This document shows, piece after piece, positions 47,801-56,035 of a stretch of 64,000 nucleotides of DNA. Position 1 is the stretch's first letter, and every line of letters starts with the position of its first letter. The notes under the pieces are model-generated. The model was not told the origin of the DNA and ran no database searches. It was given only the letters and a program-made list of their open reading frames with translations. A program made the translations under genes and the position numbers. Source of the DNA: Haloarcula pellucida (lineage in GTDB: Archaea; Halobacteriota; Halobacteria; Halobacteriales; Haloarculaceae); assembly GCF_014647235.1 (NCBI RefSeq), contig NZ_BMOU01000004.1, positions 310,379 through 374,378 on the forward strand. Direction: 5' to 3'.

Positions 47801-48038
47801 CGGTCCGGCGTCCGTAGACGCCGGAGCACATCAGACGCAGTCTGATGGCGGTCCGGCGGCCCAGCCAAGCGGTACCCAGACCGCCGACGGCCCGAACGCC
47901 GACGCCGGCACGACCGGCGACCAGCAAGAACTCATCGACGCCGGCGAGAGCCCCGAGTGTCCCGACTGCGGGTCGCTCTCGCTGTACTACTCGGAGGGCT
48001 GTAAGACCTGCGAGTCCTGTGGCTGGTCCGAGTGCTGA
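44850..48038 (+). CDS. nrdJ: Adenosylcobalamin-dependent (class II) ribonucleoside-diphosphate reductase
   Basis: Reduces ribonucleotides to deoxyribonucleotides using a cobalamin-generated thiyl radical. The 1062-residue protein has the barrel motifs [20 protein letters not shown] with the first redox Cys, [32 protein letters not shown], the radical-Cys loop [20 protein letters not shown], and [20 protein letters not shown]. After residue 970 come a Gln/Ala/Asp linker and a C-terminal cysteine-rich tail ([11 protein letters not shown] then [12 protein letters not shown]), the zinc/thiol shuttle. GGAGG precedes the ATG. It implies cobalamin supply in the cell. Confidence 0.96.
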   Translation: [1062 protein letters not shown]

Positions 48039-48114
48039 ACTGACCGGCCTGCGATAGCGGCCAGACGGAGCGTGTGACACCGGAGCCCGTTTTTCACCCG
48101 CGCGGAGCGGTTTT

Positions 48115-48405
48115 CTATCTGAACTCGATCACGTCGTAGACGCCAGTCACGCCCGTCGATTCGACGCTTGCGGTCACGTCCTCGCCTTCCTCGGCGGGCC
48201 TGTCGGCGACGAGCGTCACCGGTTCGATGGGCGTTCGCCGGAGGAAGGCGACGATTCGCTCGACCCACGAGGGGCGGCCGCCCTTCCGGCAGACGAGGAC
48301 GTACCGGGTCTCGGCAAGCGACTGCAAGTCGGGGTCTAGCTCGTAGTCGTCGAGGTCCTCGGGCGGGACGACGTGGATGACCTCGCCCGTAATCGTCTCG
48401 GTCAT
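48115..48405 (-). CDS. Small conserved haloarchaeal protein
   Basis: A 96-residue acidic alpha/beta protein, unrecognised. It starts MTETITGEVIHVVPPEDLDD, has RYVLVCRKGGRPSWVERIVA and a C-terminal strand GVTGVYDVIEF. Basic-hydrophobic WVERIVAFLRRTP is likely a surface helix. Transcribed alone between nrdJ (convergent) and a divergent DHFR-like gene with about 90 bases of shared promoter space. Confidence 0.6.
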   Translation of the reverse strand: MTETITGEVIHVVPPEDLDDYELDPDLQSLAETRYVLVCRKGGRPSWVERIVAFLRRTPIEPVTLVADRPAEEGEDVTASVESTGVTGVYDVIEFR

Positions 48406-48496
48406 ATCGGCGTCTCGTGGCCGACGGGCATGTGTATTGTCTCTGTGAGTATCGGCGTGGGCACAGCGATATGCCTACGCGGAGCGAACGTCGGTC

Positions 48497-49027
48497 ATGG
48501 ATAGGAGCACTACCGTCCTGTACGTCGCGACCAGCGTGGACGGGTACGTCGCGACGGCGGACGGCGGCGTCGACTGGCTAGACGGGTTCCAGTCAGACGA
48601 GGTCAGCGAGGGCTACGACGCGTTTTTCGACGACGTGGACTGTCTGGTGATGGGGTCGACGACGTACGAGCAGGTGCTGGGATTCGGCGAGTGGCCGTAC
48701 GACGACCGACCGACGTACGTCGTGACTAGCAGGGACCTGCCGCGCGCGGCGGACACCGTCGAGTTCGTCTCCGGGGGTGTGGACGAACTCGCCGAACGTC
48801 TCGAACGACGGGGCGACCGAATCTGGCTCGTCGGCGGCGCGCAACTCGCACAGGCGTTCCTCCGCGAGGGACACGTCGACCGGCTTCGGCTGGCCGTCGT
48901 CCCGATACTTCTCGGTGGCGGCATCTCCCTGTTCGGTGACGGACCGCGACAGGCGCTGACTCTCGTCGAGACGACGGAGTACGCGAACGGGCTCGTCGAG
49001 TTGGCGTACGAAATCGACACCGAGTAG
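48497..49027 (+). CDS. Dihydrofolate-reductase-family (RibD C-terminal type) protein
   Basis: A 176-residue NADPH-dependent reductase-like protein. TTVLYVATSVDGYVATADGG at the start, VMGSTTYEQVLGFGEWPYDD, TYVVTSRDLP, RIWLVGGAQLAQAFLREGHV and PILLGGGISLFG follow the RibD-C/DHFR-like order closely. Family members reduce pyrimidine deaminase products or unknown pterin-like substrates. True DHFR residues for folate are not evident, so a general reductase is the safer name. Leader: ATG 48497 about 20 bases after a TATA-poor region. Confidence 0.82.
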   Translation: MDRSTTVLYVATSVDGYVATADGGVDWLDGFQSDEVSEGYDAFFDDVDCLVMGSTTYEQVLGFGEWPYDDRPTYVVTSRDLPRAADTVEFVSGGVDELAERLERRGDRIWLVGGAQLAQAFLREGHVDRLRLAVVPILLGGGISLFGDGPRQALTLVETTEYANGLVELAYEIDTE

Positions 49028-49068
49028 CCAGTCGGCGGGCGGGTCCGTACCACCACCGTAGCCCGCAG

Positions 49069-50589
49069 TCAGGCGAACTCCCGACTGACCCACCCGGAGG
49101 GACCGCTGGGCGGCGGGTTCGTCTCCTCGGCGGTCTGGACGGTGCCCTCACCGTCGACCATGCGAACGACCGCAGTGTGTCCGCCGGAGGGCGGGTCGTA
49201 GGCGTACACCCACTGCCGCCACGCGTCTTCGGCGGCCCTGTCACCGTCGACGGCCGGAAGCGGGTCCGAGAGCGTCGCGTCGGCCCACGTCTCCCCGCCG
49301 TCGGTGGAGACTTCGACGCGGGAGATACCGCGAAGACCGGCGTAGGCGTGGCCCGCCAGTCGCCGGCGGCCGTCGTCCAACAGCTCGGCGTGGTGGAGCT
49401 TGGCGACGGGTTTGACTGGCCCAGTGCCCTGCCAGCCGCGTTGCTCCCAGTAGCCTTCGGCCTCGCGTTCGAGCACTTCGATTTCGGTGAGCCACTTGAC
49501 GTTGACCTCGCCCCAGTGGCCCGGGACGAGTGCCCGGACGGGGTAGCCGTGGCCCCGCGGGAGGACCTTCCCGTTCATGCCGTAAACCAGCAGACCGCCG
49601 CGGAGCGCCTCGATGGGGAACTCCTCGTAGTAGCCGTCTGTCGCGTGGAGCATCACGCACTCACACCCGCTCTGAACCCCCGCCTCGTCGAGCAACTGGT
49701 CGACCGGGACGCCGGTCCACAGCGCCGTGTCCATCTTCTTGCCGTTGAGGGAATCTCCGACACAGCGAAGCGTCGAGAAGCGGTTCTCGGCGGGCATTCC
49801 CTGCAACTCGTCGTAGTCGAGGGTGACTTCCTGTTCGACGGCGCCGGTGACCGAGAGCGTCCACTCGCCCGCGTCGACCTGCGGGTCGATGGAGTTGATG
49901 TCCACCTCGAAGAACGTCTCGCTGACCAGCGAGTCGAGGTCGTCGACGTCCAGCGACCGGTCGCTGGCGGCGTCGAGTTTCGTCTGTGCGTCGTCGAGGT
50001 CTACACCGGGGGACGCAAGCGTCGGGGCGTCCGCCGCCGTCGCCGTCGGCGTCCGCTGTCCGCCGAGTCTGTAGCCGAGGACGCTCGCACCGAGGGCGAC
50101 GCCGACCGTCGAGAGCGCCCGACGACGCTTCGAGGAGATAGGTGTGGTGTGGCCACCGGCGGCGTCGAGTGCCTGTGCGAGGACGACGACGCCGGCCGCC
50201 GGCAGTGCCGCGCCCGCCGAGAGGACGGGTTCACCCGTGAGTGCGACGGCGACGACCCACGTGACGACGGCCGTCCCGGTGCCCGGGAGGAGTCGGTTGT
50301 TGGCCGCATCTCCGGCGAGGATGGCTGCCCGTGCCGCCAGCGCGACGAAGAGACCGGCGACGACGACGGCGGTCAGCAGATTGAGTTGCTGGCCGACACT
50401 CCCGAGCGTCGTAATCGCGAACGAGACTATCGCGCCGGGCAGAGTGCGAGCGAGCGTCCGTTCGACTGGCGAGGCCAGAAACGCCGGCGCGTTCCCCGTC
50501 ACGGCGTAGGAGCCCGCGAGACCGGCCACCCCGGCGGCGACGCTGACCAGTACCCGCCCACCCCTCGTGTCGAGGACGTCGTCGGTCAT
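49069..50589 (-). CDS. Membrane-anchored molybdopterin oxidoreductase (sulfite-oxidase family)
   Basis: A 506-residue protein. Four to five membrane helices occupy residues 1-170 (LVSVAAGVAGLAGSYAV; TLPGAIVSFAITTLGSVG; LNLLTAVVVAGLFVALAARA; GTAVVTWVVAVALTG; SAGAALPAAGVVVLAQAL). The C-terminal 280 residues are the sulfite-oxidase-fold molybdopterin domain with Cys276 (FSTLRCVGDSL) as Mo ligand and GYPVRALVPGHWGEVNVKWL, then a dimerisation domain (GISRVEVSTDGGETWADATL). The membrane domain is in place of the heme partner of bacterial YedZ. Substrate unknown. Confidence 0.85.
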   Translation of the reverse strand: MTDDVLDTRGGRVLVSVAAGVAGLAGSYAVTGNAPAFLASPVERTLARTLPGAIVSFAITTLGSVGQQLNLLTAVVVAGLFVALAARAAILAGDAANNRLLPGTGTAVVTWVVAVALTGEPVLSAGAALPAAGVVVLAQALDAAGGHTTPISSKRRRALSTVGVALGASVLGYRLGGQRTPTATAADAPTLASPGVDLDDAQTKLDAASDRSLDVDDLDSLVSETFFEVDINSIDPQVDAGEWTLSVTGAVEQEVTLDYDELQGMPAENRFSTLRCVGDSLNGKKMDTALWTGVPVDQLLDEAGVQSGCECVMLHATDGYYEEFPIEALRGGLLVYGMNGKVLPRGHGYPVRALVPGHWGEVNVKWLTEIEVLEREAEGYWEQRGWQGTGPVKPVAKLHHAELLDDGRRRLAGHAYAGLRGISRVEVSTDGGETWADATLSDPLPAVDGDRAAEDAWRQWVYAYDPPSGGHTAVVRMVDGEGTVQTAEETNPPPSGPSGWVSREFA

Positions 50590-50675
50590 ACTCGCTCCGA
50601 GGCGCTACCCGACAAAAGGCGTTGTTCCAATTTCGACCCCAAAGAGCGAAGCGTCAGGAGTCCGTCCCACGGCGT

Positions 50676-50798
50676 ATGAGCGACGAGTCAGGCGGGCGGC
50701 CCTGTCCGATGTGCGACCGTGCGATGTACCATCGGCACTGTAAGTACGTCTGTCCGGAACACGGCGTCGTATATGACTGCGCTGATACGTTCTACTGA
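50676..50798 (+). CDS. Zinc micro-protein, 40 residues
   Basis: MSDESGGRPCPMCDRAMYHR opens a 40-residue protein with C10-x2-C13, C22, C26 and His29 in CKYVCPEHGVVYDC; C35 completes the metal set. Haloarchaea encode many such one-domain zinc-finger micro-proteins, some required for motility or biofilm. ATG at 50676 is a short distance from the divergent oxidoreductase; it is too short for routine gene calling. TTTATTA 15 bases after its stop is the promoter of the next gene. Confidence 0.78.
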   Translation: MSDESGGRPCPMCDRAMYHRHCKYVCPEHGVVYDCADTFY

Positions 50799-50812
50799 CG
50801 GCTGCTGGCGGC

Positions 50813-50819
50813 TTTATTA
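50813..50819 (+). promoter_or_regulatory. TATA box of the histidine kinase gene
   Basis: TTTATTA lies 25-31 bases before the ATG at 50844, the classical spacing for a leaderless haloarchaeal transcript. No ribosome-binding site is present, which agrees with leaderless translation. Confidence 0.7.
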
Positions 50820-50843
50820 TGATGGAACCGCAGACGTAGTACA

Positions 50844-53396
50844 ATGGGTAGCGATGGCGAAATTCGCGTGCTCCACGTCGACGACGAACCGGAGTTCGGG
50901 GATGTCGCCGCGATGCATCTGGAACGGGTTGACGGCGGCATCGACGTCGTCTCTGAGCGGGACGCCCGCGCTGCGCTCGGACGGCTCCGGTCCGAACCGT
51001 TCGACTGCGTGGTGAGCGACCACGATATGCCGAACATGAACGGGCTGGAGTTTCTGAAGGCGGTCCGCGAGGAGTTCCCGGAACTGCCGTTCATCCTCTT
51101 TACCGGGAAGGGCAACGAGGAGATAGCGAGCGACGCCATCTCGGCCGGCGTGACCGAGTACCTCCAGAAGGACGTCGGCACCGACCAGTACGCCGTACTG
51201 GCCAACAGAATCAGACGCGCCGTCGGCGAGAACCGAGCGAAGGCCGCTCTAGAGGAGTCGGAGCGGCAACTCTCGACGCTCATCTCGAACCTCCCGGGGA
51301 TGGTCTACCGCGCACGGAACGAACCCGAGTGGCCGATGGAGTTCGTCAGCGACGGCGTCGAGGAACTGGTCGGGTACGCCCCGGAGACCGTAGAGTCCGG
51401 CGAGGTGACGTGGGGCGACCTCATCGAAGAGACGGAGACGGACCACCTCTGGGAGCGGGTTCAGACCTGTCTCGCCGCAGACGAACCGTTCGAAGTCACC
51501 TATAAGGTCGAGACGGCCGACGGCGAGACGCGGTGGCTCTGGGAACGAGGCCGGCTCGTCGGCACCGACGACGAGGGCGTCGAACTGCTCGAAGGCTTCG
51601 TCACCGACATCACCGCCCGCAAGGAGCGCGAGCGCGAACTAGAGCAGACGCGACAGTTCACCGAGACGCTCGTCGACGCTATCGACGACGTGTTCTACCT
51701 CGTCAGCCCGGACGGCGAGCTGCTCCGATGGAACGACACCGTCCTCGACGTGACCGGCTACAGTGAGGAGGAGATAGCCTCGATGCACGCCCTCGACCTG
51801 TTCCCCGAGGCGTACCACGACGTGCTGCTGGACCGTCTCGAAGAGACTGCCGCGGAGGGCCACACGACGGTCGAACTACCGATACAGACGAAAGACGGCG
51901 AGTTGATTCCCCACGAGTTCCGCGGGTCGCGCATCGAGGACCCGTACGGAGAGGTTCTCGGCGTCGCCGGTATCGCCCGCGATGTCACCGACAGCAAGAC
52001 CCGCAAACGAAAACTCGAACAGTACGAGACCCTCGTCGAGAACGTCGGCGACGCGATGTACGTCCTCGATGCCGACGGGACGATACGGATGGCCAACGAC
52101 GCCATGGTGGACCATCTCGGGTACGAACGCGAGGAGATAATCGGCACAGAGCCCACGAAGTTCATGCCCCCAGAAGACGTCGAGACGGGGAACGATATCA
52201 TCGAGCGACTGCTTTCGGACCCGGACCGGACGTGGGCCACGTTCGAGATGCACACCATCGACGCCGACGGGAACCGGACGGTGAACGAGGACAAGGTCGC
52301 GCCGCTGGTGGACGACGACGGCGAGTTCGTCGGGTCCGTCGGCGTCATCCGTGACATCACCGAGCGCACCGAACGCGAACGGGAACTCGAACGCTACGAG
52401 ACTATCGTCGAGGCCGTGGACGACCCCGTCTACACGCTCGACGACGATGGCGTGTTTACGTTCGTCAACGAGGCCATCGAACCGATGACCGGGTACAGCC
52501 CCGAAGAACTCGTCGGCGAACACATCGGGGTCGTCATGACCGACGAGGGACTGGAACGCGGTGAGCAGATCATACAGGACCTGCTGGACGACGACGACGC
52601 CAACAGCGGCACGCTGGAGATGGACATCGTGACGCGGGACGGGGAACGGATTCCGTCGGAGAACAACATGGCGCTCCTCCCGGCGCCCGACGGCGAGTTC
52701 GCCGGAACGGCCGGCGTCATCCGTGACATCGCCGAGCGAAAAGAGCGCGAGGAGCGCCTCGCCGAGTTCGCGAGCGTCGTCAGCCACGACCTCAGAAACC
52801 CACTCAACGTCGTTCAGGGGCGTCTCACGCTGGCCGAAGAGACAGGCGACATCGACCACCTCGGCGACGCGGCGGGCGCGGCCGACCGGATGGAGCGACT
52901 CATCGAGGACCTGCTGTCGCTGGCCAGACAGGGCGAAACCGTCGGAACCACGGAACAAGTCGATCTCCGGACCACCGCAGAGCAGGCGTGGGCCAACGTC
53001 GATACCGGCGGTGCGACGCTCGACTGTGCCGCCACGACGACCGTCGAGGCCGACCCCGCTCGGCTTCGAGAACTGCTGGAGAACCTGTTCCGGAACAGCG
53101 TCGAACACGGTGCGGACACCGGATCCGAGACTGCTGACCTCACCGTGACCGTCGACACGATGGCGGACGGGGCGTCGACCGCTGGCTTCGTCGTCGCTGA
53201 CGACGGCCGGGGCATCCCGCCGGCGACGCGTGAGAAGATCTTCGAGCGAGGCTATACCTCAAGCAACCACGGGACCGGGTTCGGCCTCGCTATCGTCGAA
53301 GACATCGCCACCGCACACGGGTGGTCGGTCGAAGCCACCGAGAGCGCGACCGGCGGCGCACGCTTCGAGTTCAGGACGACTCCGGCCGACCGCTGA
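50844..53396 (+). CDS. Receiver/multi-PAS sensor histidine kinase
   Basis: An 850-residue cytosolic signalling protein with no membrane helix. Order: receiver domain (residues 1-125, phospho-acceptor Asp59 in VVSDHDMPNMNG, Lys in LFTGKGNEE); then four PAS/PAC modules (about 135-265, 268-390, 392-515, 517-640), the PAC parts recognisable by GVIRDITER or similar endings; HisKA with His648 (FASVVSHDLRNPLN); and HATPase with NLFRNSVEHG, VADDGRGIPPATREKIFERG and GTGFGLAIVEDIATAHGW. It is a hybrid of the HTR/bat-like haloarchaeal kind. Signals could be light, oxygen or redox; cofactor-binding residues are not obvious. Confidence 0.92.
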   Translation: MGSDGEIRVLHVDDEPEFGDVAAMHLERVDGGIDVVSERDARAALGRLRSEPFDCVVSDHDMPNMNGLEFLKAVREEFPELPFILFTGKGNEEIASDAISAGVTEYLQKDVGTDQYAVLANRIRRAVGENRAKAALEESERQLSTLISNLPGMVYRARNEPEWPMEFVSDGVEELVGYAPETVESGEVTWGDLIEETETDHLWERVQTCLAADEPFEVTYKVETADGETRWLWERGRLVGTDDEGVELLEGFVTDITARKERERELEQTRQFTETLVDAIDDVFYLVSPDGELLRWNDTVLDVTGYSEEEIASMHALDLFPEAYHDVLLDRLEETAAEGHTTVELPIQTKDGELIPHEFRGSRIEDPYGEVLGVAGIARDVTDSKTRKRKLEQYETLVENVGDAMYVLDADGTIRMANDAMVDHLGYEREEIIGTEPTKFMPPEDVETGNDIIERLLSDPDRTWATFEMHTIDADGNRTVNEDKVAPLVDDDGEFVGSVGVIRDITERTERERELERYETIVEAVDDPVYTLDDDGVFTFVNEAIEPMTGYSPEELVGEHIGVVMTDEGLERGEQIIQDLLDDDDANSGTLEMDIVTRDGERIPSENNMALLPAPDGEFAGTAGVIRDIAERKEREERLAEFASVVSHDLRNPLNVVQGRLTLAEETGDIDHLGDAAGAADRMERLIEDLLSLARQGETVGTTEQVDLRTTAEQAWANVDTGGATLDCAATTTVEADPARLRELLENLFRNSVEHGADTGSETADLTVTVDTMADGASTAGFVVADDGRGIPPATREKIFERGYTSSNHGTGFGLAIVEDIATAHGWSVEATESATGGARFEFRTTPADR

Positions 53397-54033
53397 AGTG
53401 CCGGTAGGTCGGGCCAGCGAGCACCAGCACCGCCATGGCTCCGAACAGGGAGAGGAGGTGCGGCAGGGCCTCGATAGACAGGCCAGTCAGCGTGAGCGAG
53501 CGCATCGACGCGCCGGCTATCACCTCGACCGCGACCCACGGAATCTCGCCGAGGAACGTGCCGACGACGAACGCCCGGGTCGAGACGTCGGCGAAGCCAG
53601 CGCCGTAGGACACCGGGTCCGCCGGGACGGGAGAGAGACGAGCGGCGAGAACCCCGCGCGTCTCGCCGGTCACCGACATGATTCGCTGGCCGGACTCGCC
53701 CAGCCAGCCGAACATCCCGCCCTGTTCGCCGGCTTTCCGTGCGAACCGGTACGGGATGAGGCAGGTGACGAGCGCGCCCATCAGCGCGACAGGGAACCCC
53801 CACTCGACGCCGAGGACGAACCCGACGAACGCCGACAGCGGCATCGTCGGCCACGCGAACAGCGGCCGGACGAGATAGAGGGCGACGATGAGGCCCGCCA
53901 GATACACGGGGTGGTCGGCCAGATGCATCGCTTCCCGGATGATGTGGGCCGGCGAGAGAACCAGCGCGGCCACGGCCACGGCGGCGAGGAGTGCGGCCGA
54001 CCCCACCACCTGCCGCTTCACCAGACGGTCCAT
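53371..54033 (-). CDS. TVP38/TMEM64-family membrane protein
   Basis: A 220-residue membrane protein of the DedA/VTT superfamily. Hydrophobic helices: VVGSAALLAAVAVAALVLSP, PVYLAGLIVALYLVRPLFA, MPLSAFVGFVLGVEWGFPVA, and re-entrant/helix pairs near the C-terminus (AFVVGTFLGEIPWVAVEVIA, PHLLSLFGAMAVLVLAG). The signature stretch is GFVLGVEWGFPVALMGALVTC and the R-x-SPVPADPVSYGAG motif of VTT proteins. Members scramble or transport lipids. Its 3' end overlaps the kinase gene by 26 bases, tail to tail. Confidence 0.85.
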   Translation of the reverse strand: MDRLVKRQVVGSAALLAAVAVAALVLSPAHIIREAMHLADHPVYLAGLIVALYLVRPLFAWPTMPLSAFVGFVLGVEWGFPVALMGALVTCLIPYRFARKAGEQGGMFGWLGESGQRIMSVTGETRGVLAARLSPVPADPVSYGAGFADVSTRAFVVGTFLGEIPWVAVEVIAGASMRSLTLTGLSIEALPHLLSLFGAMAVLVLAGPTYRHFSGRPESS

Positions 54034-54107
54034 CTACCCGAGACAGTGACAGCGAGCGGCAAACCTCTTGTGGTAAGCGTTAATCCGGTGGCGGACGACG
54101 TGCCGGC

Positions 54108-54476
54108 GTGGACGACGCCGACCGCGACCCCGTCGAACTCGGGGTCGAACTGCTCGCCCACCTCGAACACGAGGAGCTATCGGTAGCCGAGGCCATGGAC
54201 CGCATCGAGACGGTCACCACCAATCCCGGCCTCCAACGGGAGATTCTCGACACCGCAGCGATGCGCGGCGTCATCGACCGCGAGGAGGGCCTCGTTCGCC
54301 CCCGCACGCGAGGCACCTACGTCAGTTTCGAGGGCGACGTGGTGGTCCGCGAGGGCGACTTCTCCTGTGAGCGCTGCGGCGCGAGCATCTCGACGGGCCA
54401 CTTCGTCCAGTTCGACGGCGGCGAGTTGGGACCGTTCGGGTCGACGTGTATCAGGAAAGTGCTGGGGCGGGAGTAG
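54108..54476 (+). CDS. Conserved haloarchaeal protein with CxxC zinc motif
   Basis: A 122-residue acidic protein. N-terminal helical part (ELGVELLAHLEHEELSVAEA, then MDRIETVTTNPGLQREILD) resembles a winged-helix dimer core; VIDREEGLVRPRTRGTYVSF is the wing-like strand; the C-terminal part has C87-x2-C90 (CERCGASISTGHFVQF) and a later Cys (STCIRKVLGRE). Likely a small zinc-containing regulator; no function known. Start GTG 54108. Confidence 0.68.
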   Translation: MDDADRDPVELGVELLAHLEHEELSVAEAMDRIETVTTNPGLQREILDTAAMRGVIDREEGLVRPRTRGTYVSFEGDVVVREGDFSCERCGASISTGHFVQFDGGELGPFGSTCIRKVLGRE

Positions 54477-54608
54477 CGAGAGACACGACCGGAAGGCGTA
54501 TCCCTCGAACGACGCGGTGAGCAACGCGAGCCGCAGAGCAACAGCGAGCGGGTGACCTCGGAAGCGGTTTCGGCGACGTGTAGCGAGAACCGGACCGTCG
54601 CCGTTGGT

Positions 54609-55586
54609 CTAGCGCCCCTGTCGAAGCTCTTTGATGAGCGTCTTGATGGTCTGCTCTTGGCGTTCGATGCGCTCGGTCTGGCGTTCGACGGCCGCCGTGA
54701 GTTCGGCGACCTGTCGTTCGAGGGCTTCGACGTCACCGCCGCGGTCCGTCGACGACGACGGCTGGACGGTCGACTTCGTCGCCGGTTCGGCGTCGGCCGT
54801 CGACGACTGGTGCTGTGTCGCGGCCGCAGCGGACTGCGTGGAGCGCTGCTCGGACTGGTCCTCGTCGGCCTCCGCGTCGTCGCCGACGAGCGGGTCGATA
54901 CCGGATTCGAGGCCGAGGCCGCCGCCGGCGTCGCTCCCGTCCTCCGGTTCGGTGCCGACCTTCGCGTTCAGGTCGGCAAGCGACGAGACGTCGTGGTAGG
55001 CAAAGAGCGCCTCCTGCAGCGTCTTTCGGACCATCGGAGCTTGTTCGGCTGGGGCCTTGATGCGTTCGGGGCGGTCGTTCACCGAGAGGACGATGGCCGT
55101 CGCGACACTGCCCTCCTCGAAGTCGAGGCCGGTGACGTCCTCGAACAGGTAGGCCTCGTAGTCGGCGTCCCACGTGACGTTGCCCAGATGCTTCAGCAGT
55201 TGCGTGTCGGTGACCACAAGCGTGAGTTCGCTGAACCGGAAGACGCCGGTGACGCTCTCGTCGGCGTCGATACCGTTCGAGACGCGGAGTGTGCCCTCTA
55301 GCAACCGTTCGAGGATGGTCCCAGCGCGGTCGTTCGGCACGCCGAAGTCGCGCTTCTCGTCGGTGTAATACAGCGTGAACTTGGTCTTTCGTCGGCCTTC
55401 GGATATCGTCAGGCGCTCGAAGTCGTGAGGGTGGGCTGTGACCTTCTCGTCGCTCAACAACCCCTCCCCGCGGTAGACGAGCGTCCGGGTCGGCGTGAAA
55501 CAAACAGCGTCCTCGTCGCCGAGGTTGACGCCGGCCTGGATCTCCTCGTCCCCGAGTTCCTGCCGGACGAGGTCGGGAATCTCCAT
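54609..55586 (-). CDS. Conserved haloarchaeal protein, PH-like domain plus C-terminal coiled coil
   Basis: A 325-residue protein. Residues 1-100 and 105-185 look like two PH-like beta domains (TPTRTLVYRGEGLLSDEKVT; RRKTKFTLYYTDEKRDFGVP; VTGVFRFSELTLVVTDTQLL; YEAYLFEDVTGLDFEEGSVA). A long disordered Ser/Gln/Asp linker (210-285) follows, then a coiled coil EALERQVAELTAAVERQTER to the C-terminus. The plan suggests a scaffold or cell-shape/envelope factor. It is transcribed alone; function unknown. Confidence 0.7.
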   Translation of the reverse strand: MEIPDLVRQELGDEEIQAGVNLGDEDAVCFTPTRTLVYRGEGLLSDEKVTAHPHDFERLTISEGRRKTKFTLYYTDEKRDFGVPNDRAGTILERLLEGTLRVSNGIDADESVTGVFRFSELTLVVTDTQLLKHLGNVTWDADYEAYLFEDVTGLDFEEGSVATAIVLSVNDRPERIKAPAEQAPMVRKTLQEALFAYHDVSSLADLNAKVGTEPEDGSDAGGGLGLESGIDPLVGDDAEADEDQSEQRSTQSAAAATQHQSSTADAEPATKSTVQPSSSTDRGGDVEALERQVAELTAAVERQTERIERQEQTIKTLIKELRQGR

Positions 55587-55720
55587 GCAGGGTGCATACT
55601 AGCGTGGTGGCTTAAATCCGTGGGTCCCCCGAGCGGGCGGCCGCCGTGAGAGAGTCCCACAGCCCCACGGCAGATGAGAACCTTCAAGACGGAAAGCGGC
55701 CAACGATCGAGTGCACCCGA

Positions 55721-55864
55721 GCCCGGGTGGCTTAGCTGGACATAGCGCCGCACTCATAGGGTCTGACGACTCATGCGGTACCAACCGGCATGACCCGTGG
55801 GGTGCTCGTCACACCCCGGACCTGGGTTATGCGGAGATCGAGGGTTCGGAGCCCTCCCCGGGCA
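55721..55864 (+). tRNA. tRNA-Met (CAT, elongator) with a 70-base intron
   Basis: Acceptor GCCCGGG pairs with CCCGGGC plus discriminator A; anticodon stem CCGCA with TGCGG; T-arm GAGGG-TTCGGAG-CCCTC. Intron 55759-55828. A textbook bulge-helix-bulge can be drawn: outer CCGCA/TGCGG, central CTCA (55753-55756)/TGGG (55823-55826), inner GGTC (55760-55763)/GACC (55819-55822), with 3-base bulges TAG (55757-55759) and TTA (55827-55829). Cutting after the second bulge base gives loop CTCATAA with anticodon CAT and a 74-base tRNA. Introns in tRNA-Met(CAT) are well known in haloarchaea. The 130 bases upstream and 170 downstream hold no gene. Confidence 0.95.
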
Positions 55865-56035
55865 CTTTTCGACTACTGCGAACCTCAGTGAGCGGCTGCT
55901 ACACGACCGGATCAAGGACGCTGCCGCTCTCGTTGGGACTCCTGTGCGGCGAGTCACCGGACCGCGGCCTCGACGACGGCGTCGGACGTCGCCGATGTCA
56001 CAGTACGAGTCGTGTTCTGCGACGGCGGGTGGTGG

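Noticed and set aside
44739-48080. Long minus-strand frames opposite nrdJ
   Set aside because: Mirror frames of a strongly codon-biased gene; no domain motifs.
49177-50679. 500-codon plus-strand frame opposite the molybdopterin oxidoreductase
   Set aside because: The protein is Arg/Val/Asp-rich without recognisable motifs, while the opposite strand has a complete oxidoreductase with its Mo-ligand Cys.
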